Part shown: positions 1 to 10,646 of the stretch, in pieces | Numbering within the stretch: the first letter of the stretch is position 1 | Layout: each line of letters opens with the position of its first letter | From: Ulota crispa | Taxonomy: Eukaryota > Streptophyta > Bryopsida > Orthotrichales > Orthotrichaceae | NCBI GenBank assembly: GCA_963920765.1 | Contig: OY987247.1 | Location: 5,490,471-5,554,470, forward strand | Reading direction: 5' to 3' | Length of the DNA: 64,000 bases | Made by a program: the position numbers and the translations under genes | The notes under the pieces: model-generated | The model's input: the letters and a program-made list of their open reading frames with translations, nothing else | What the model was told of the DNA's origin: nothing | Database searches by the model: none

Positions 1-599
1 GTATCACTGTAGAATCAATGAAGATAGAACATATAAAAATGTACAAAAGTCAGTTCCTTTATGATCAACTCAAAATTGTTAAAAATGTGAGCAAGAAGTT
101 GGACTTTTGTAGTAGTCCTCTAAAGGTTTAAAAATACTTGAATGGTAGTTAAAGTTAATACTTGGAGTTAGTGTAACATGTTTCAAACTTTTCATCACAA
201 GAAAAGCAAACGAAAAGTCATGCCATATTTAACTAAATTTGGAGTATTCATGCAATTTTGGACTACATTTACCAAACATACAAAGATCCCTCCATGTTGA
301 GGAAAATAAATCTTCCAATATTTTGCATACACCTCAATGTTCTACATAAATCTTCTAATATTTTCCATAACTCTCCAAAAAAAATTTGTGTTTATGGAAT
401 ATATTTTTTAGACTTTTAAATTGTCCAAATTTATATGGCATAATTACATTACAAATGGCTCTATCCTTGCAACACTTGTTTATTGAGTAAAGTCTTAGTC
501 AAACTTCCCCAACTGAACCAGTTCTCAATAAAAAAAATCCTCTTCCCTTTTCTTCACAATTAATTCCTGGTACTGTTTTGCTAAGAATGCCGAATGCTG

Positions 600-956
600 T
601 ATTCCCAAGAATGCTATTTGTTTGTCAGTCCTTTTGTTTGGTTGCTTGTCTGTGACGTTGCAATAAATAATCCTCTTCCCTTTGGTTCACAGATAAATTC
701 CAAATGCTGTTTTGCTAAGAATGCTGTTTGTTTGTTTGTTTGTCTGTCTGTCTGTGACATTGCAATAAAAAAATCCTTTTACCCTTTGGTTCACAGATAA
801 TTCCGAATGCTGTTTTGCTAAGAATGCTATTTATTTGTTTGATTGTTTGTCTGCTTGTGTGTTTGTTTGTCTTTGTGTTTGTTTGATTGATTGTCTGGCG
901 TGTTTATTTGTTTGTTTGATTGTTCGTCTGTCTTGTTTGTCTATCTGGTGTGTTTA
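600..956. repeat. TTTG/TCTG-rich microsatellite with local duplications
   Basis: Runs of TTTG and TCTG tetranucleotides alternate with a repeated phrase built around 'AATGCTGTTTTGCTAAGAAT'. The tract resumes after the inserted element at 1347-1400. Short reading frames across it only reflect the low-complexity sequence. Confidence 0.85.
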
Positions 957-1346
957 GGGAATTACTACAGCGACACCCTAAATTGCTAACGGGACACCCC
1001 TTTGAGCATGAAAATGTGATTTTTAATGCTAGTTTTGCTGATTTTTTTATTATGATCAAAAGATTTGTTTCATTTTTATCATTCTAAAGTTATACAAACA
1101 AAATAGGTGTGCTTAAATTTCAAACTAAAATTATAAGAGTTTTGAGTTACTTAAAGCAAAAATATATCAAAAAATAGTATTGGTGCAATAATATTTCAAT
1201 TTTTTTTGTATTTGTCATGTTTTCTTTCAAGGTGGTAATAATGTTGTGATTGAATGAATGATGGACCACTTAATAAATCAAAATTAGCACTAAGTTATTA
1301 AATTTCATGCTTAGAGGGGTGTCCCGTTAGCACTGTAGTAATTCCC
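957..1346. mobile_element. hAT-like MITE with 8-bp target duplication
   Basis: This is a 390-bp element with terminal inverted repeats that start GGGAATTACTACAG and continue through GCTAACGGGACACCCCT. The left arm has a 14-bp insertion relative to the right. The 8-bp direct repeat TGTGTTTA flanks it at 949-956 and 1347-1354. It carries no transposase reading frame. An 8-bp duplication is typical of the hAT superfamily, so the superfamily call is an inference from that length. It interrupts the TTTG microsatellite in the GPAT intron. A related, more diverged copy lies at 21526-21913. Confidence 0.8.
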
Positions 1347-1433
1347 TGTGTTTATTTGTTTGTTTGCTTGTTTGTCTGTCTGTGTGTTTGTTTGTTTGTG
1401 ACGTTTGTATGTGACGTTGCTGGTGCTTTGCAG

Positions 1434-1788
1434 GGAGCCGTTTCTGCTGCGCTTCTCGGCGTTGTTTGCGGAGCTGAGCGACAGGATAGTGCCAGTGGCG
1501 GTGTCGACGAAGATGACCATGTTCCACGGCACAACTGCACGCGGCAACAAAGCCATGGATCCCTTCTTCGCCTACATGAACCCCAGGCCCGTCTACGAGC
1601 TCCACTTTCTCAACGAGCTTCCCAAGGAATTAACATGTGCCAGCGGCAAGTCCTCGTTCGAAGTGGCCAACTGCATTCAGCGCTTGCTGGCGAGTGCACT
1701 CGGGTACCAGTGCACAGATTTCACCAGGAGGGACAAGTACCGGATGCTCGCCGGCAACGACGGCGTCGTGCCTGTCAAGCAGAAGTAG
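1434..1788 (+). CDS. GPAT: Glycerol-3-phosphate acyltransferase (plant extracellular-lipid GPAT family), terminal exon
   Basis: The exon encodes about 117 residues and ends at TAG 1786-1788. It follows the acceptor at 1431-1433 in phase 2: the G at 1434 completes an Arg codon before [14 protein letters not shown]. Recognisable family blocks are [49 protein letters not shown], a phenylalanine-threonine-arginine block (DFTRRDKY) and LAGNDG near the C-terminus. This family of land-plant sn-2 GPATs transfers acyl groups to glycerol-3-phosphate for cutin or suberin precursors, usually at the ER. The N-terminal phosphatase-like domain and the catalytic HX4D region would be in exons outside the window. 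GC content is much higher than in the flanks. The family is confident; assignment to a particular paralogue (for example GPAT4/6/8) is not possible. Confidence 0.93.
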
Positions 1789-1880
1789 AGCAAACAAAAC
1801 CAGAGCTCATCAATCAGCATGCAAAACCACCGGCACGGCGTACGTTTGATTACTTACCTCCTGCAACGATCTAGCAGAAA

Positions 1881-2492
1881 CTACACCAAAATAGTGCATT
1901 CAGGTTGCCTTAACAATTAGGTTGCTAATACAGGGTTTTTTTTTTCATTTTTAAGAAATGTGAAGGTGGCTATTTAAAATGTTACAGTGGTGCTGCAAAT
2001 TTCAACATTCATCCACATATTGGATAGAAAATATCACATTAGTACACACTATATGTCTAAAATTTGGTTTTCATTCACAATTTGGCAATTTCATCCAATT
2101 TTTAAAAAAAAATTGAAGACTAGTGGTGAAATCATCCAAGTTTTTTGGCATTTTTTTTAATGTCTTTTAGCCAGATTTTTTTTGGTGCAACACAGCACCA
2201 AAAAGTCAAAAAAAAAGAAGCCCTAGTTGCTATATCTTAGCAAAGTTACCTCATGACTCGCCCTAGAGTTCTAGACCCCCTACAGGCGCATGCATCTCTC
2301 TCCATGTTACAGTAACTCTTGGTATTGTCTAAAATTCCAGCTTCCCTGCTCCCTGCCCAACATCTGCTTGCTTCCTCCATTGTTCATGACAGTAATTAAT
2401 GACATAAGTTATTGTAGTCTTAGCAAATATTGAAGTACTGCAAAATATCTAGAAATTAGTATGGGGCAACCTAAGTGCACTATTTGGTGTAG
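1881..2492. mobile_element. TIR element, GGCAACCTAA/GCACTATTT family (copy 1)
   Basis: The inverted ends are CTACACCAAAATAGTGCATT plus CAGGTTGCC on the left and GGCAACCTAAGTGCACTATT plus TGGTGTAG on the right. It begins 93 bp after the GPAT stop codon, so it may lie in or just beyond the 3' UTR. Related copies with similar internal sequence (TTACCTCATGACTC..) lie at 23201-23480, 24434-24711 and 38665-38972, with a split copy at 48486-52469. No coding capacity was seen. Confidence 0.75.
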
Positions 2493-4272
2493 AGCTAGCT
2501 AGCGGCAACAGTACTGGCGTTATTTTCCACCGAGCAAGCGCTGGTGCCAAGTCTGGAGCTGCGAGATGGTTTACAAGTGTCCGGAGACTGCTCACAGTCA
2601 CAGTCTAAGGCCTTGGATCCACCAAAACCATAACAGAAACCAAAGTACATATCTGGATGTGAGCACACTAAACTTGGCATTAGCAAAATGCTCCGGAAAC
2701 CTTCCCATGCCTTGATATTATAAACTTAGATGACTCTTGATTGGAACTAAAGTGATGTTGAGCTTTCATAGCTACTAAGCATTATTGAGTGTAGGAATTT
2801 GAAAGGAAAAGTAGTTGTTTTTCTAGTATTAAATGGATGATAGAAGTTCGGTTGAGAGACTATTTGATTGATCCTTGAGAAAGAGGAAGAATAGGTACAC
2901 TAGGGTCTATTGTACTGTACAGTACGGTAGTGTCTATGAAGTGTGGTTGGAAATTTCAACTATCTAGGTTTTGTGGACCTATGGAAGTTAAAATCTTACT
3001 ATAATTGATTGTTTTTTAGAGCCAGGATTTCTCTCTTGGTTTGTGGAGAAACGGAAGCTTAGACTGAGGTGTGATAATAGTATATTGATGAGTTCAATGT
3101 GCTTTTCACGATTGAGCAATGTGAGCATTATTTTGGTAGGATAGCAGTTGGATTGGTGAGAAATGGTATGGGATATAATTTGACTAGCACACAATCATGC
3201 ATTTCGCATAAGCTGGATGTACGGGGCAATTGCAAGGGAAGGTGCCTTTTTTCTTACAACCTACCCTGAAATTCTAGGAAGTTCTAGAAAAGAGTAAGGT
3301 AGCAGCATCCATAAGCGTTTTGTCCCCGTGCCCGTCACCTGACAGTGGCAGGGCTAATCAATAAAAAAAAAAATGGTTGTGTGTGATTGAGTGATGGTTA
3401 TGTGTGATGAAGTGATGGTTGTGAGTGACTAGCATGAGGTTTTGAGTACCCATCTCACTATTTAAGAACCAACAAGCCTTGTTTTTAGCATCTCTTCCAC
3501 ATGGTTCTTACAATTTCAATGATTTTGGACTTTGAAAAGTCTTTGTGAACAAATGCTTGCAGTTAGAACCTTGAAATTGATGCCAATATTTTTGGTTTCC
3601 AATTTCCTAACTTACAATATTTTTTTCAAAGTTGGTCAATTATTTTACCTACTCCAAAACCCTTATTTCCACGCTTATGGGTGCACCTACTTTATAGAGG
3701 GAAGAAAATCCTTCCACTTAATAGTATAGATTAAACAAATTGAGTTGTTTGTTTGCAAACAGTTCATTTAGTTATGAAAATCTAACTTTTATAGAGTCCA
3801 ATTAGTTACACTAGTTTCAACAAACTTAAAGATAACTTCTGAGCATATTTAGTTGGTAGTTTTATGGGGGTATACAATAGAACTTGTAATTAAATGAAAG
3901 AATTCAAAGATCCTCAAACGGGAAGATATTGAGAAGAAAGAGAATTGGCATGATTGAATGGGTTAGAAATTTAGATTTGTGAAGGAAGCAATCATGTTGA
4001 TTTTGTTTAATTGGATATACGTTGTTACCTTGGCACAATTCAAGCCGTATGACCTAAACCCAAGACCTATACCAATGGTAGTCTCTGGATTGAAATTAGA
4101 TGGAAATTAAAACATTGTGAAGTTACATGTCTAATTTTTGACGGATGAATCCTGCCAATTTAACAAAATCAGCATAATCATACATTGTGAGAGTAGTGAA
4201 ACATAATGTCCATTGTTTGTGACATTTCTAAAAGTCTTCCGCTAGAGACCTAGAGTGCACACAGTATCTAAA
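2493..4272. other. Intergenic stretch, no gene recognised
   Basis: The sequence is AT-rich without a supportable gene. About 3206-3350 carries a dispersed repeat (GGCAATTGCAAGGG.. followed by AATTCTAG and TTCTAGAAAAG) that recurs inside intron 2 of the ABC gene at about 56730-56850 and 57180-57265. A short GTGTGTGATTGAGTGATGGT duplication lies at about 3374-3425. Confidence 0.5.
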
Positions 4273-4445
4273 ACACCATATTAGGTAAATTGGGAAAAAA
4301 GGGTGTCCCAATTTGTATTTCACCTACATCTGAGAACATCACCCAAAACTAGATTTGAAGGTATCAGATTCATTTTGGGCCACTAAGATTTTTTCTCAGA
4401 AGTCTCAAAATATACCCTTTTTCTCAATTTACCTAATATGGTGTT
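4273..4445. mobile_element. Small TIR element, ACACCATAT..TTGGGAAAA family (copy 1)
   Basis: The left end is ACACCATATTAGGTAAATTG followed by GGAAAAA, and it is mirrored on the right by CTCAATTTACCTAATATGGT followed by GTT. The whole element is about 173 bp and foldback-like. The flanks CTAAA (left) and CTAAG (right) suggest a 5-bp target duplication with one mismatch. No superfamily is assigned. Confidence 0.75.
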
Positions 4446-5190
4446 CTAAGCTCATGGGTAACGAGTACCTAAGGTCAGAACTCAAAATTAAAAAGAAGGA
4501 ATTGTTGGAATTCCATGGTAACATGAAATTTCACATTTAATTAATTTTAGACTATGATTGAACAAACTTAGATTGCACATGACCATGGTGATTAAGATAT
4601 GTTTTGTTATCATGCGTATCCTCTAGAACAAAACTCTCCAACCAATTTTTATATAAGTTGCCAATTGACACTTTTGATTGTGACATAGTCTTTTTAGTTT
4701 GAGAGTTTGGGTCTCTCTGTAGCATAGACTTATATTTTACACAATCAGATCTTTGCTAGTGTGCCTATCAAAGGATTTAAATTATAATCTTTTGAGTTTG
4801 CAAGAAATTTTGAGCTTAATTAGTAGTTCACTTGGGAAAACAAAGATGAATGCTTTGTTTCCAAAGTTGCTTCTCCTTGCTAAGTCAATCATGATAATCA
4901 CCATATATGTATTAATTAAGACATCAAAAAAACTTCAAAGCAAAGAAATAGTATGCGACGTTGATTTACTTAAATATAGACTATCCATTTGGGTTTGCAA
5001 AACATTGGGAGATACAAACCATCCAAAGATAAACCTTGTCTTGTCCAAATCAAAAGACATAAAACATTGGAAAAAAATGCACAAAGTGTTGGAAGTATTC
5101 AATATTTGGGGATGTCCACAAAAAGCCCACACTTGCATGAATAATCCATAACCAATTAAATGTATTGTTAATTATTTTATATTAGCAATA
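4446..5190. other. AT-rich stretch with an unassigned open frame
   Basis: A 132-codon open frame lies on the plus strand at 4753-5151. Its translation (for example LNYNLLSLQEILSLI) matches nothing I recognise, and it has no GC or codon contrast with its surroundings. It could be a chance frame or a decayed element fragment. I do not call it a gene. Confidence 0.3.
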
Positions 5191-5464
5191 ACACCATATT
5201 CATTAAATTGGGTTAAATTGGGAAAAACAGTTCATTTTGGGACTTTTGAAAGTTTTAGGTGGTCACCTAAAATTGAGCTTGTAGCATGTTGTTTGGTACA
5301 CATGCCCTCACTTGAGAGGAGGAATTTGTAAGGAAAAAAATCTTAATGGACCAAATTGAATCTAATACCTTGAAATCTAAAATCTGGTTTAAGGTAGCTT
5401 TTTGGGTTTAAGGTGGAGTACAAAATGGTACCTTTGTTTTTCCCAATTTAACGAATATGGTGTT
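5191..5464. mobile_element. Small TIR element, ACACCATAT..TTGGGAAAA family (copy 2)
   Basis: The ends are ACACCATATTCATTAAATTG and the mirrored TTTCCCAATTTAACGAATAT plus GGTGTT. A direct CAATA repeat flanks the element at 5186-5190 and 5465-5469. The interior shares the 'ACTTGAGAGGAGGAATTTG' and 'GATACCTT' segments with the copies at 10326-10646, 19402-19656 and 39842-40106. Confidence 0.75.
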
Positions 5465-7630
5465 CAATACGTTATTACTTTGGAGACCCACACAACCTAA
5501 ACCCAAAATCTTTAGCAATCGTACTTTCAACTTTGTGATTAAGAGCCAAACATTTGTAAAGGTTTATTTCACAACTTTTGGTGCGTAAAAACTGCCAATC
5601 TAAGAAAATGGAAATTACTCATCATTTGTTGTCTATTTGTCTAAAAGTAGATTTTTGTATCTTGATTCTTGGAGCTTTGAACCTCAATTTCATTAAAATG
5701 ACAATTGCCATTACTTCGGTGTGGTTCAAGCCGCACGACATAAAGCCACAAATCCAAAACCTATAGCAATAATTATGAAATGAAATTTGACACTTATGAC
5801 ATGTATGCAACTTCTTTTGGTGCCTGAATACCGCCTGATTAACAAAAGTGACGGTTTTGAGCACTTGAATGCAACTTTTTGGCATTCCTTACCAAACTGA
5901 TTGAACTGCGACAAATTATAATTAGTGTCAACACAATAAACTTTTGTAAATTACCTTGTGCCATTTCAGTAATTCTTCACATTTTCCTTATGAGTTGTTA
6001 AACATTTTTGTCTATTTCTTCTATGATTTTTTCTTGTCTCACATTTCCTATTAATACACCAGGAATTCATATGCAAATCCCTTGACAAGAGTTTGCTGTG
6101 ATAACAAATAAGATCATGCTTGATAATTTGAAGTTGAGGGGGCCCATTCAAAGCGCCTCCACTATTAAGCGCCAAGGGTACAACACTTGCATACTTGGAT
6201 GATATTAATTGCTCTGAGCCCCTCTAAATATTCTCATGACACTCAATCCTAACGCGTCAAATAATGGGGCCCTTCAAAACACTATTCAAGTTAAGTGGTT
6301 TCTATCCTCCACTTGGTGACTCGTTTGGTGATTGATCAATTAACTATTTGAGAAACACATTTGGTGAGCAAGGGTGCTGGAGCCTGGATTAGGAATTAAG
6401 GATTTTGAGGACCCTTAAAAAATAGATGAAAACTTTTAGGGCGTCAGATGTGACTAGCAACGGCGGAGATGCTCTCAATACATACCTTGAACGAGGAAAC
6501 ACGCCGTGGATTGTGCATGCCTTGAAGAGCAACTTCGGCACTACAGCGTCGGTCGGTCCAGCTCAATTGCTGCATGCGAAACTGGTAAAGAGCTAGTCAG
6601 AATCTCATTAAGCCAAATGACATAATTTCTTGAGTGGAGGAAAAAGCTAAAAAACCTTAGTATTACCCAGACATGTAGTAAATAATGCAGTATGTGATAA
6701 TTATGCATTTGATTAACTCTCTAACCCTGGAAACCTAATTCACTGAAGATCAACATTGATTTAATACAAGCAGCAGATGTGAGATGTAAACTATAACCAA
6801 AGAGAATCACTAGAAACTCAATCTAAAGTTGTTCGATCGATCTTGACGACCATGAGAAAAGACGTCAGACTGTGCTTGACACGTTCGTTTCAGTAGCAGT
6901 GAGGGTTATAGTGAAACTGGCGTAGTTTCTGTCTTTCTACTGAAAACTACATATCTACACCAGTTTCTAGTTTGAATATTCTATTCTTTAGAGCTCTGAG
7001 AACTTGCAAGTCCTAATTTTTCAGAGTTCTGGACCTGTAAGAATCCCACTATTGGCGCTCTGAAAGCAGCCACAAATATAACCATCTGGTTTACGTAGTG
7101 TCCCGCTCTTCCAATACTTAGCGAACATATCAACCACGGAGTTGGGCAGCTAAATCATAACTGACCCACGGTTAGGAGTACTGAAACCCTGCAAAACACC
7201 GCTAGAAATATGACTTTTCCATGCCACCAGGGTTTTAGAACAAACAGTTTCCGACCAAATTGCGAGCCGCCTCTACAGAGCATTGATCTGCCAATTAGGG
7301 TTCCACTCATCCACCGTCTAAGTCTTGTACAAATTCAACCTAGTATTACAATTCAGCTCCCATGATCAATCTACTTAAGTTACAATCTACCATACACACT
7401 TCAATACCCGGATTATGCATTTTCCTTAACGGTAAGATCGACAAAAACAAAGTAGCGTAACAAGTACAAATTAATGCAACCAGATCGAGAGGTTCGTTCA
7501 TGCAGGGTTTTGGGAACGTCAAGCAGTTTTTATTAAAGCCGGCCTTGTGCTGCATCGATCCCCTCGAGTAACAATTACCGTGTACCTCTCAACTCTCAAG
7601 CTAATATTCTAATTCACATTTTGGTGTTAA
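5465..7630. other. Intergenic stretch, no gene recognised
   Basis: AT-rich to about 6450, then closer to balanced base composition. Short open frames on both strands near 5580-5915 overlap one another and look like chance. The 6450-6560 segment is GC-richer (GCAACGGCGGAGATG..) and could be decayed genic sequence, but no product can be named. Confidence 0.4.
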
Positions 7631-8378
7631 GCTCACATAAGTTTTGACTTTCAATACAGATTTCAGAACCAGGAAACTAAACTATTTAATATGTTCACCA
7701 ATAGGGTTGACTTGAAAAACATATAGAAACATGTAGCAAACTCCGGCGGTCATGGGTTGACTAGCACGCACAAAGGATGTACAGAAGGACTGGTGTGGTG
7801 GTGATCACGTTGTGCTCACCGTTTGCATGGCAGCCGTAGGCAAGAATTCGAATGTCCTGGAGCAGCATCCGAGACGCTCACGTAAGTTTTGATCTGCAAT
7901 ACAGATTTCAGAACCAGGAAACTGAACTCTTGTGTATGTTCAAGTTCAACAATAGGGTTGACTTGAAAAAACGTACAGAAACGAGAAGCAAACTCCGGCG
8001 GTCATGGGTTGACTAGCACGCACAAAGGATGTCTGGAAGGACTGGTGTGCCGTGGCGATCATGTTGGGCTCACCGTTTGCATGCCTAGGATTCGAAAAGT
8101 TCTGGAGCAGCATCCGAGACGCTCACGTAAGTTTTGATCTGCAATACAGCTTTCAGAACCAGGAAACTGAGCTATAATTGTAAATGTTCAATAATAGGGT
8201 TGAGTGGTTGACTTGACGTGAAAAAACGTATAGAAACATAAAGCAAACTCCGACGGTCATGGGTTGACTAGCACGGTTGCACAAAGGATGTACAGAACGA
8301 CTGGTGTAGTAGTGATCACGTTGGGCTCACCGTTTGCATGGCTAGAATTCGAAAAGTCCTGGAGCAGCATTCGAGACG
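7631..8378. repeat. Tandem triplication, 245-bp unit
   Basis: Three head-to-tail units begin at 7631, 7876 and 8121 with GCTCAC(A/G)TAAGTTTTGA; the spacing is exactly 245 bp both times. Each unit contains 'TTCAGAACCAGGAAACT', 'ATAGGGTTGA', 'GTCATGGGTTGACTAGCACG', 'CACAAAGGATGT' and 'GAGCAGCATCCGAGAC'. The third unit is slightly expanded in the middle and ends at about 8378. A 61-codon frame inside the third unit is not conserved as an open frame in the others, so I do not call it coding. Confidence 0.9.
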
Positions 8379-8519
8379 TACAGAGTACATACAGACTGTC
8401 GTCGTTTCGCCTTTGCGGTTGTTTGAGATCGAGTGCGTGGGCCTGCTAGCTAGCTAGAAAGGCACAGCAATAATCATGCGGTACCACGAGTCCCCGCAGC
8501 AGCAGCGGCGGTGTTAGGG

Positions 8520-9094
8520 TAAGGTAGGAGAACCTAAATGTAACACTAGTCGTATCGACATCTACAAACAAAACCTAAAGTTACAAACAACCTAAAGTTA
8601 CAATCAACCTAAAGTTACAGGCCGAAACAAGACACACAGTCTAACAAAACCTGTCACAACAATGGGATATAGGGAACACAAATTGTATAGGTGACAAAAA
8701 AGCTACACTTATGTCATGATTTTTTTATTGTTGTTTTTTTCATTTCAATACATTTATTTCAATGAAGGTCTAGTATCTACAATAGGTAGGTGAGGTCTAG
8801 GGAATTACCTTCAACAATTCCTAGTTTATTCATACTCTCTCGAAAAATTCCAAAAACAATTGTGCTTGCATCTGTGCCCATTCCCTAACAAGCACATGCC
8901 ATTTAATTCACATGCCATTTTATTCCGAAAAGATGCTCAAGATCACCACATCTGAAGTCCAACCTCCGTGCCATTGTAATCACATGCTATTATATTCTGA
9001 AAAGATGCTCAAGATTACCTTAGTCCAACCTGAAAAGATGCTCAAGATCACACCACATCTGAAGTAAGTGTCGGTTTTAGGTTCTCCTACCTTA
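8520..9094. mobile_element. TIR element, TAAGGTAGGAG family (copy 1)
   Basis: The ends TAAGGTAGGAGAACCTAAA and TTTAGGTTCTCCTACCTTA form 19-bp perfect inverted termini 575 bp apart. The interior holds short direct repeats: CCTAAAGTTACA at about 8574-8618, and GAAAAGATGCTCAAGAT three times between 8929 and 9055. A related element with CTAAGGTAGGGCGCTCTAAA ends is at 39016-39324. Confidence 0.8.
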
Positions 9095-10078
9095 GTCTTA
9101 GTCCAACCTCGGAGGGGGGAGGGGGTGCATAGGAGGTCCTAAAACTGCGGTGCTAGATAGAGTCACCAAGGGTAAGGTACAGCACGATCACAGCGATCGA
9201 CTGTCGTGTTGCGCCACCGCGAAACGAGCCAGGGTGGTGAAGAGCCAACCCCCTCAGCTCAAGTCATCAGTTGCTAAATCATGTGCACACATAAACGCCG
9301 GCTGAGCTCACCGCCGATGAGCAGAGATTCATGAGCGCCAGCTAAGCCAGCAGGTTGCCGCAGCGGGCATCCCGCGCCGCCCCCCCCCCCCCCCCCCGGA
9401 CTTGCTGAAACCGCGTTAAATATATTTCCCCTTTTCCGACGTGCTCCTCTCGATTACGTCACGCGCTTAATTTCATAGCGCGCTGTTCGTGCTGGAGTTG
9501 GCACCAGTGCAAACGTTTTGTGGTGTGGCGAATTGTTCTAGGGTATTTTTTGAAAAAATGTAAAATATTTCGCCAACTTTAGTCCGGATTTCAAGGTTCC
9601 ACTTGATGTCGCCTCATCTTACTAGTGTAATTTTCTAATTTCTCACAAAACCATCATGAGATATAGCTTTGATGAAAGGTTGAAACCATCCAACTTTACA
9701 TCTGTAAAAAAAATGTAAAATGTAGCCATCCTTGCTACTCATCTATTTTTTGGTTAGAAAAATCGCTAAGGCCACTTCATCTAAAATATTTTCACTGGTT
9801 GGCACCTTATCGATCGACGCTGACGTAAGCGCCTGCGCGGGAGCTTAATCACGCTCTCGAGGTGAGTATTTACTGCGCAAACTTAATGCACAGCATTACT
9901 GGAACTTTGCTAAATCTACACACCTCCTAGTTTCTAGAACTTGTAGCAGTTGAATATCATAGGCTTGATGCTCCTGCTCCCTGTAACGAAACTGGCGTTT
10001 TAATGTATATATTCTCATTGTCATGGGAATCCCATTCAAGTCCTGCTTGCTGTACAGTGTACGTCACAGTACTGTAAA
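9095..10078. other. Intergenic stretch with poly-C tract
   Basis: A GC-rich patch at about 9100-9500 contains an 18-base poly-C run near 9380-9397, then AT-rich DNA follows. The patch has mixed stops in all frames. No gene was recognised. Confidence 0.4.
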
Positions 10079-10325
10079 ATACCATATTAGGTGAATTGGG
10101 AAAAACAGAGGGACCATTTTGTATTCCACCTTAATCATACATACATTGAATGTAGGCATAGCTATAGCTTGTATTTTTTTGAAATTCTTGGAGGCAATCA
10201 CTGAGAGTCTGAGACTACAAGAAAGTGCATGCTTGTTTTTTGTAATATGCTAAATTGTACATAATGGCAGAAATAGTGAGAGTCCCAAAATATATTATTT
10301 TTCCTAATTTACCTAATATGGTGTT
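10079..10325. mobile_element. Small TIR element, ACACCATAT..TTGGGAAAA family (copy 3)
   Basis: The ends are ATACCATATTAGGTGAATTG..GGAAAAACAG and the mirrored CCTAATTTACCTAATATGGT plus GTT. The flanks GTAAA and GTAAT are near-identical 5-mers, consistent with a short target duplication. Confidence 0.7.
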
Positions 10326-10646
10326 GTAATCCTTGGTAGCGGCTAAGTGACTATTTGTTGATTTAATTGGAGATATTAACATTTGGAAAGAAATGCTCAT
10401 TTTAGGAATAAACTAGGTTTAAGGTGATCACCTTAAACCAAACTAAACTATAGGTTTCAGAAGCGTTTTTTTTTGTATACGCGCCCTCTGAGAGGAGGAA
10501 TTTGGGAGAGACAAAATCTTAGTGGCTCAGACCGAATCTGATACCTTGGAATCTGGCGCTTAGACGGTTTAAGGAGAAACGCTCGGTTTAAGGTGAAGTA
10601 CAACATGGGAATCTGGTTTTCTCAATTTAAAGAATATGGCGTTTAA
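10326..10646. mobile_element. Decayed right half of an ACACCATAT family element
   Basis: The right terminus CTCAATTTAAAGAATATGGC is present near 10620-10640, together with the family's internal GAGAGGAGGAATTTGGGAGA and CTGATACCTTGGAATCTG segments. The matching left end is missing or was displaced by the neighbouring copy. A local palindrome, GGTTTAAGGTGATCACCTTA, lies at about 10410-10434. Confidence 0.55.

Larger units (their letters stand above)
1..1433 (+). other. Probable last intron of the GPAT gene (3' part)
   Basis: The segment ends in the acceptor TTTGCAG at 1427-1433, directly before the conserved GPAT coding block. No coding sequence was recognised in it. It is AT-rich and carries a degenerate TTTG/TCTG microsatellite from about 600 to 956 that resumes at 1347-1400. 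The microsatellite is interrupted by a 390-bp inverted-repeat element. The same phrase, ending in TTCACAGATAA, recurs at about 560, 690 and 790, so the microsatellite sits in short local duplications. If the gene is intact, its upstream exons lie before position 1. Confidence 0.6.

Noticed and set aside
4753..5151. 132-codon frame with a faint Copia-like string (NLLSLQ)
   Set aside because: No integrase, protease or reverse transcriptase motif follows and no LTR is visible, so the resemblance is too short to support a retroelement.
7631..8378. Tandem direct repeats as a possible CRISPR-like array
   Set aside because: The units are 245 bp and homologous along their whole length, with no short repeat/unique spacer alternation, and the DNA is plant nuclear.
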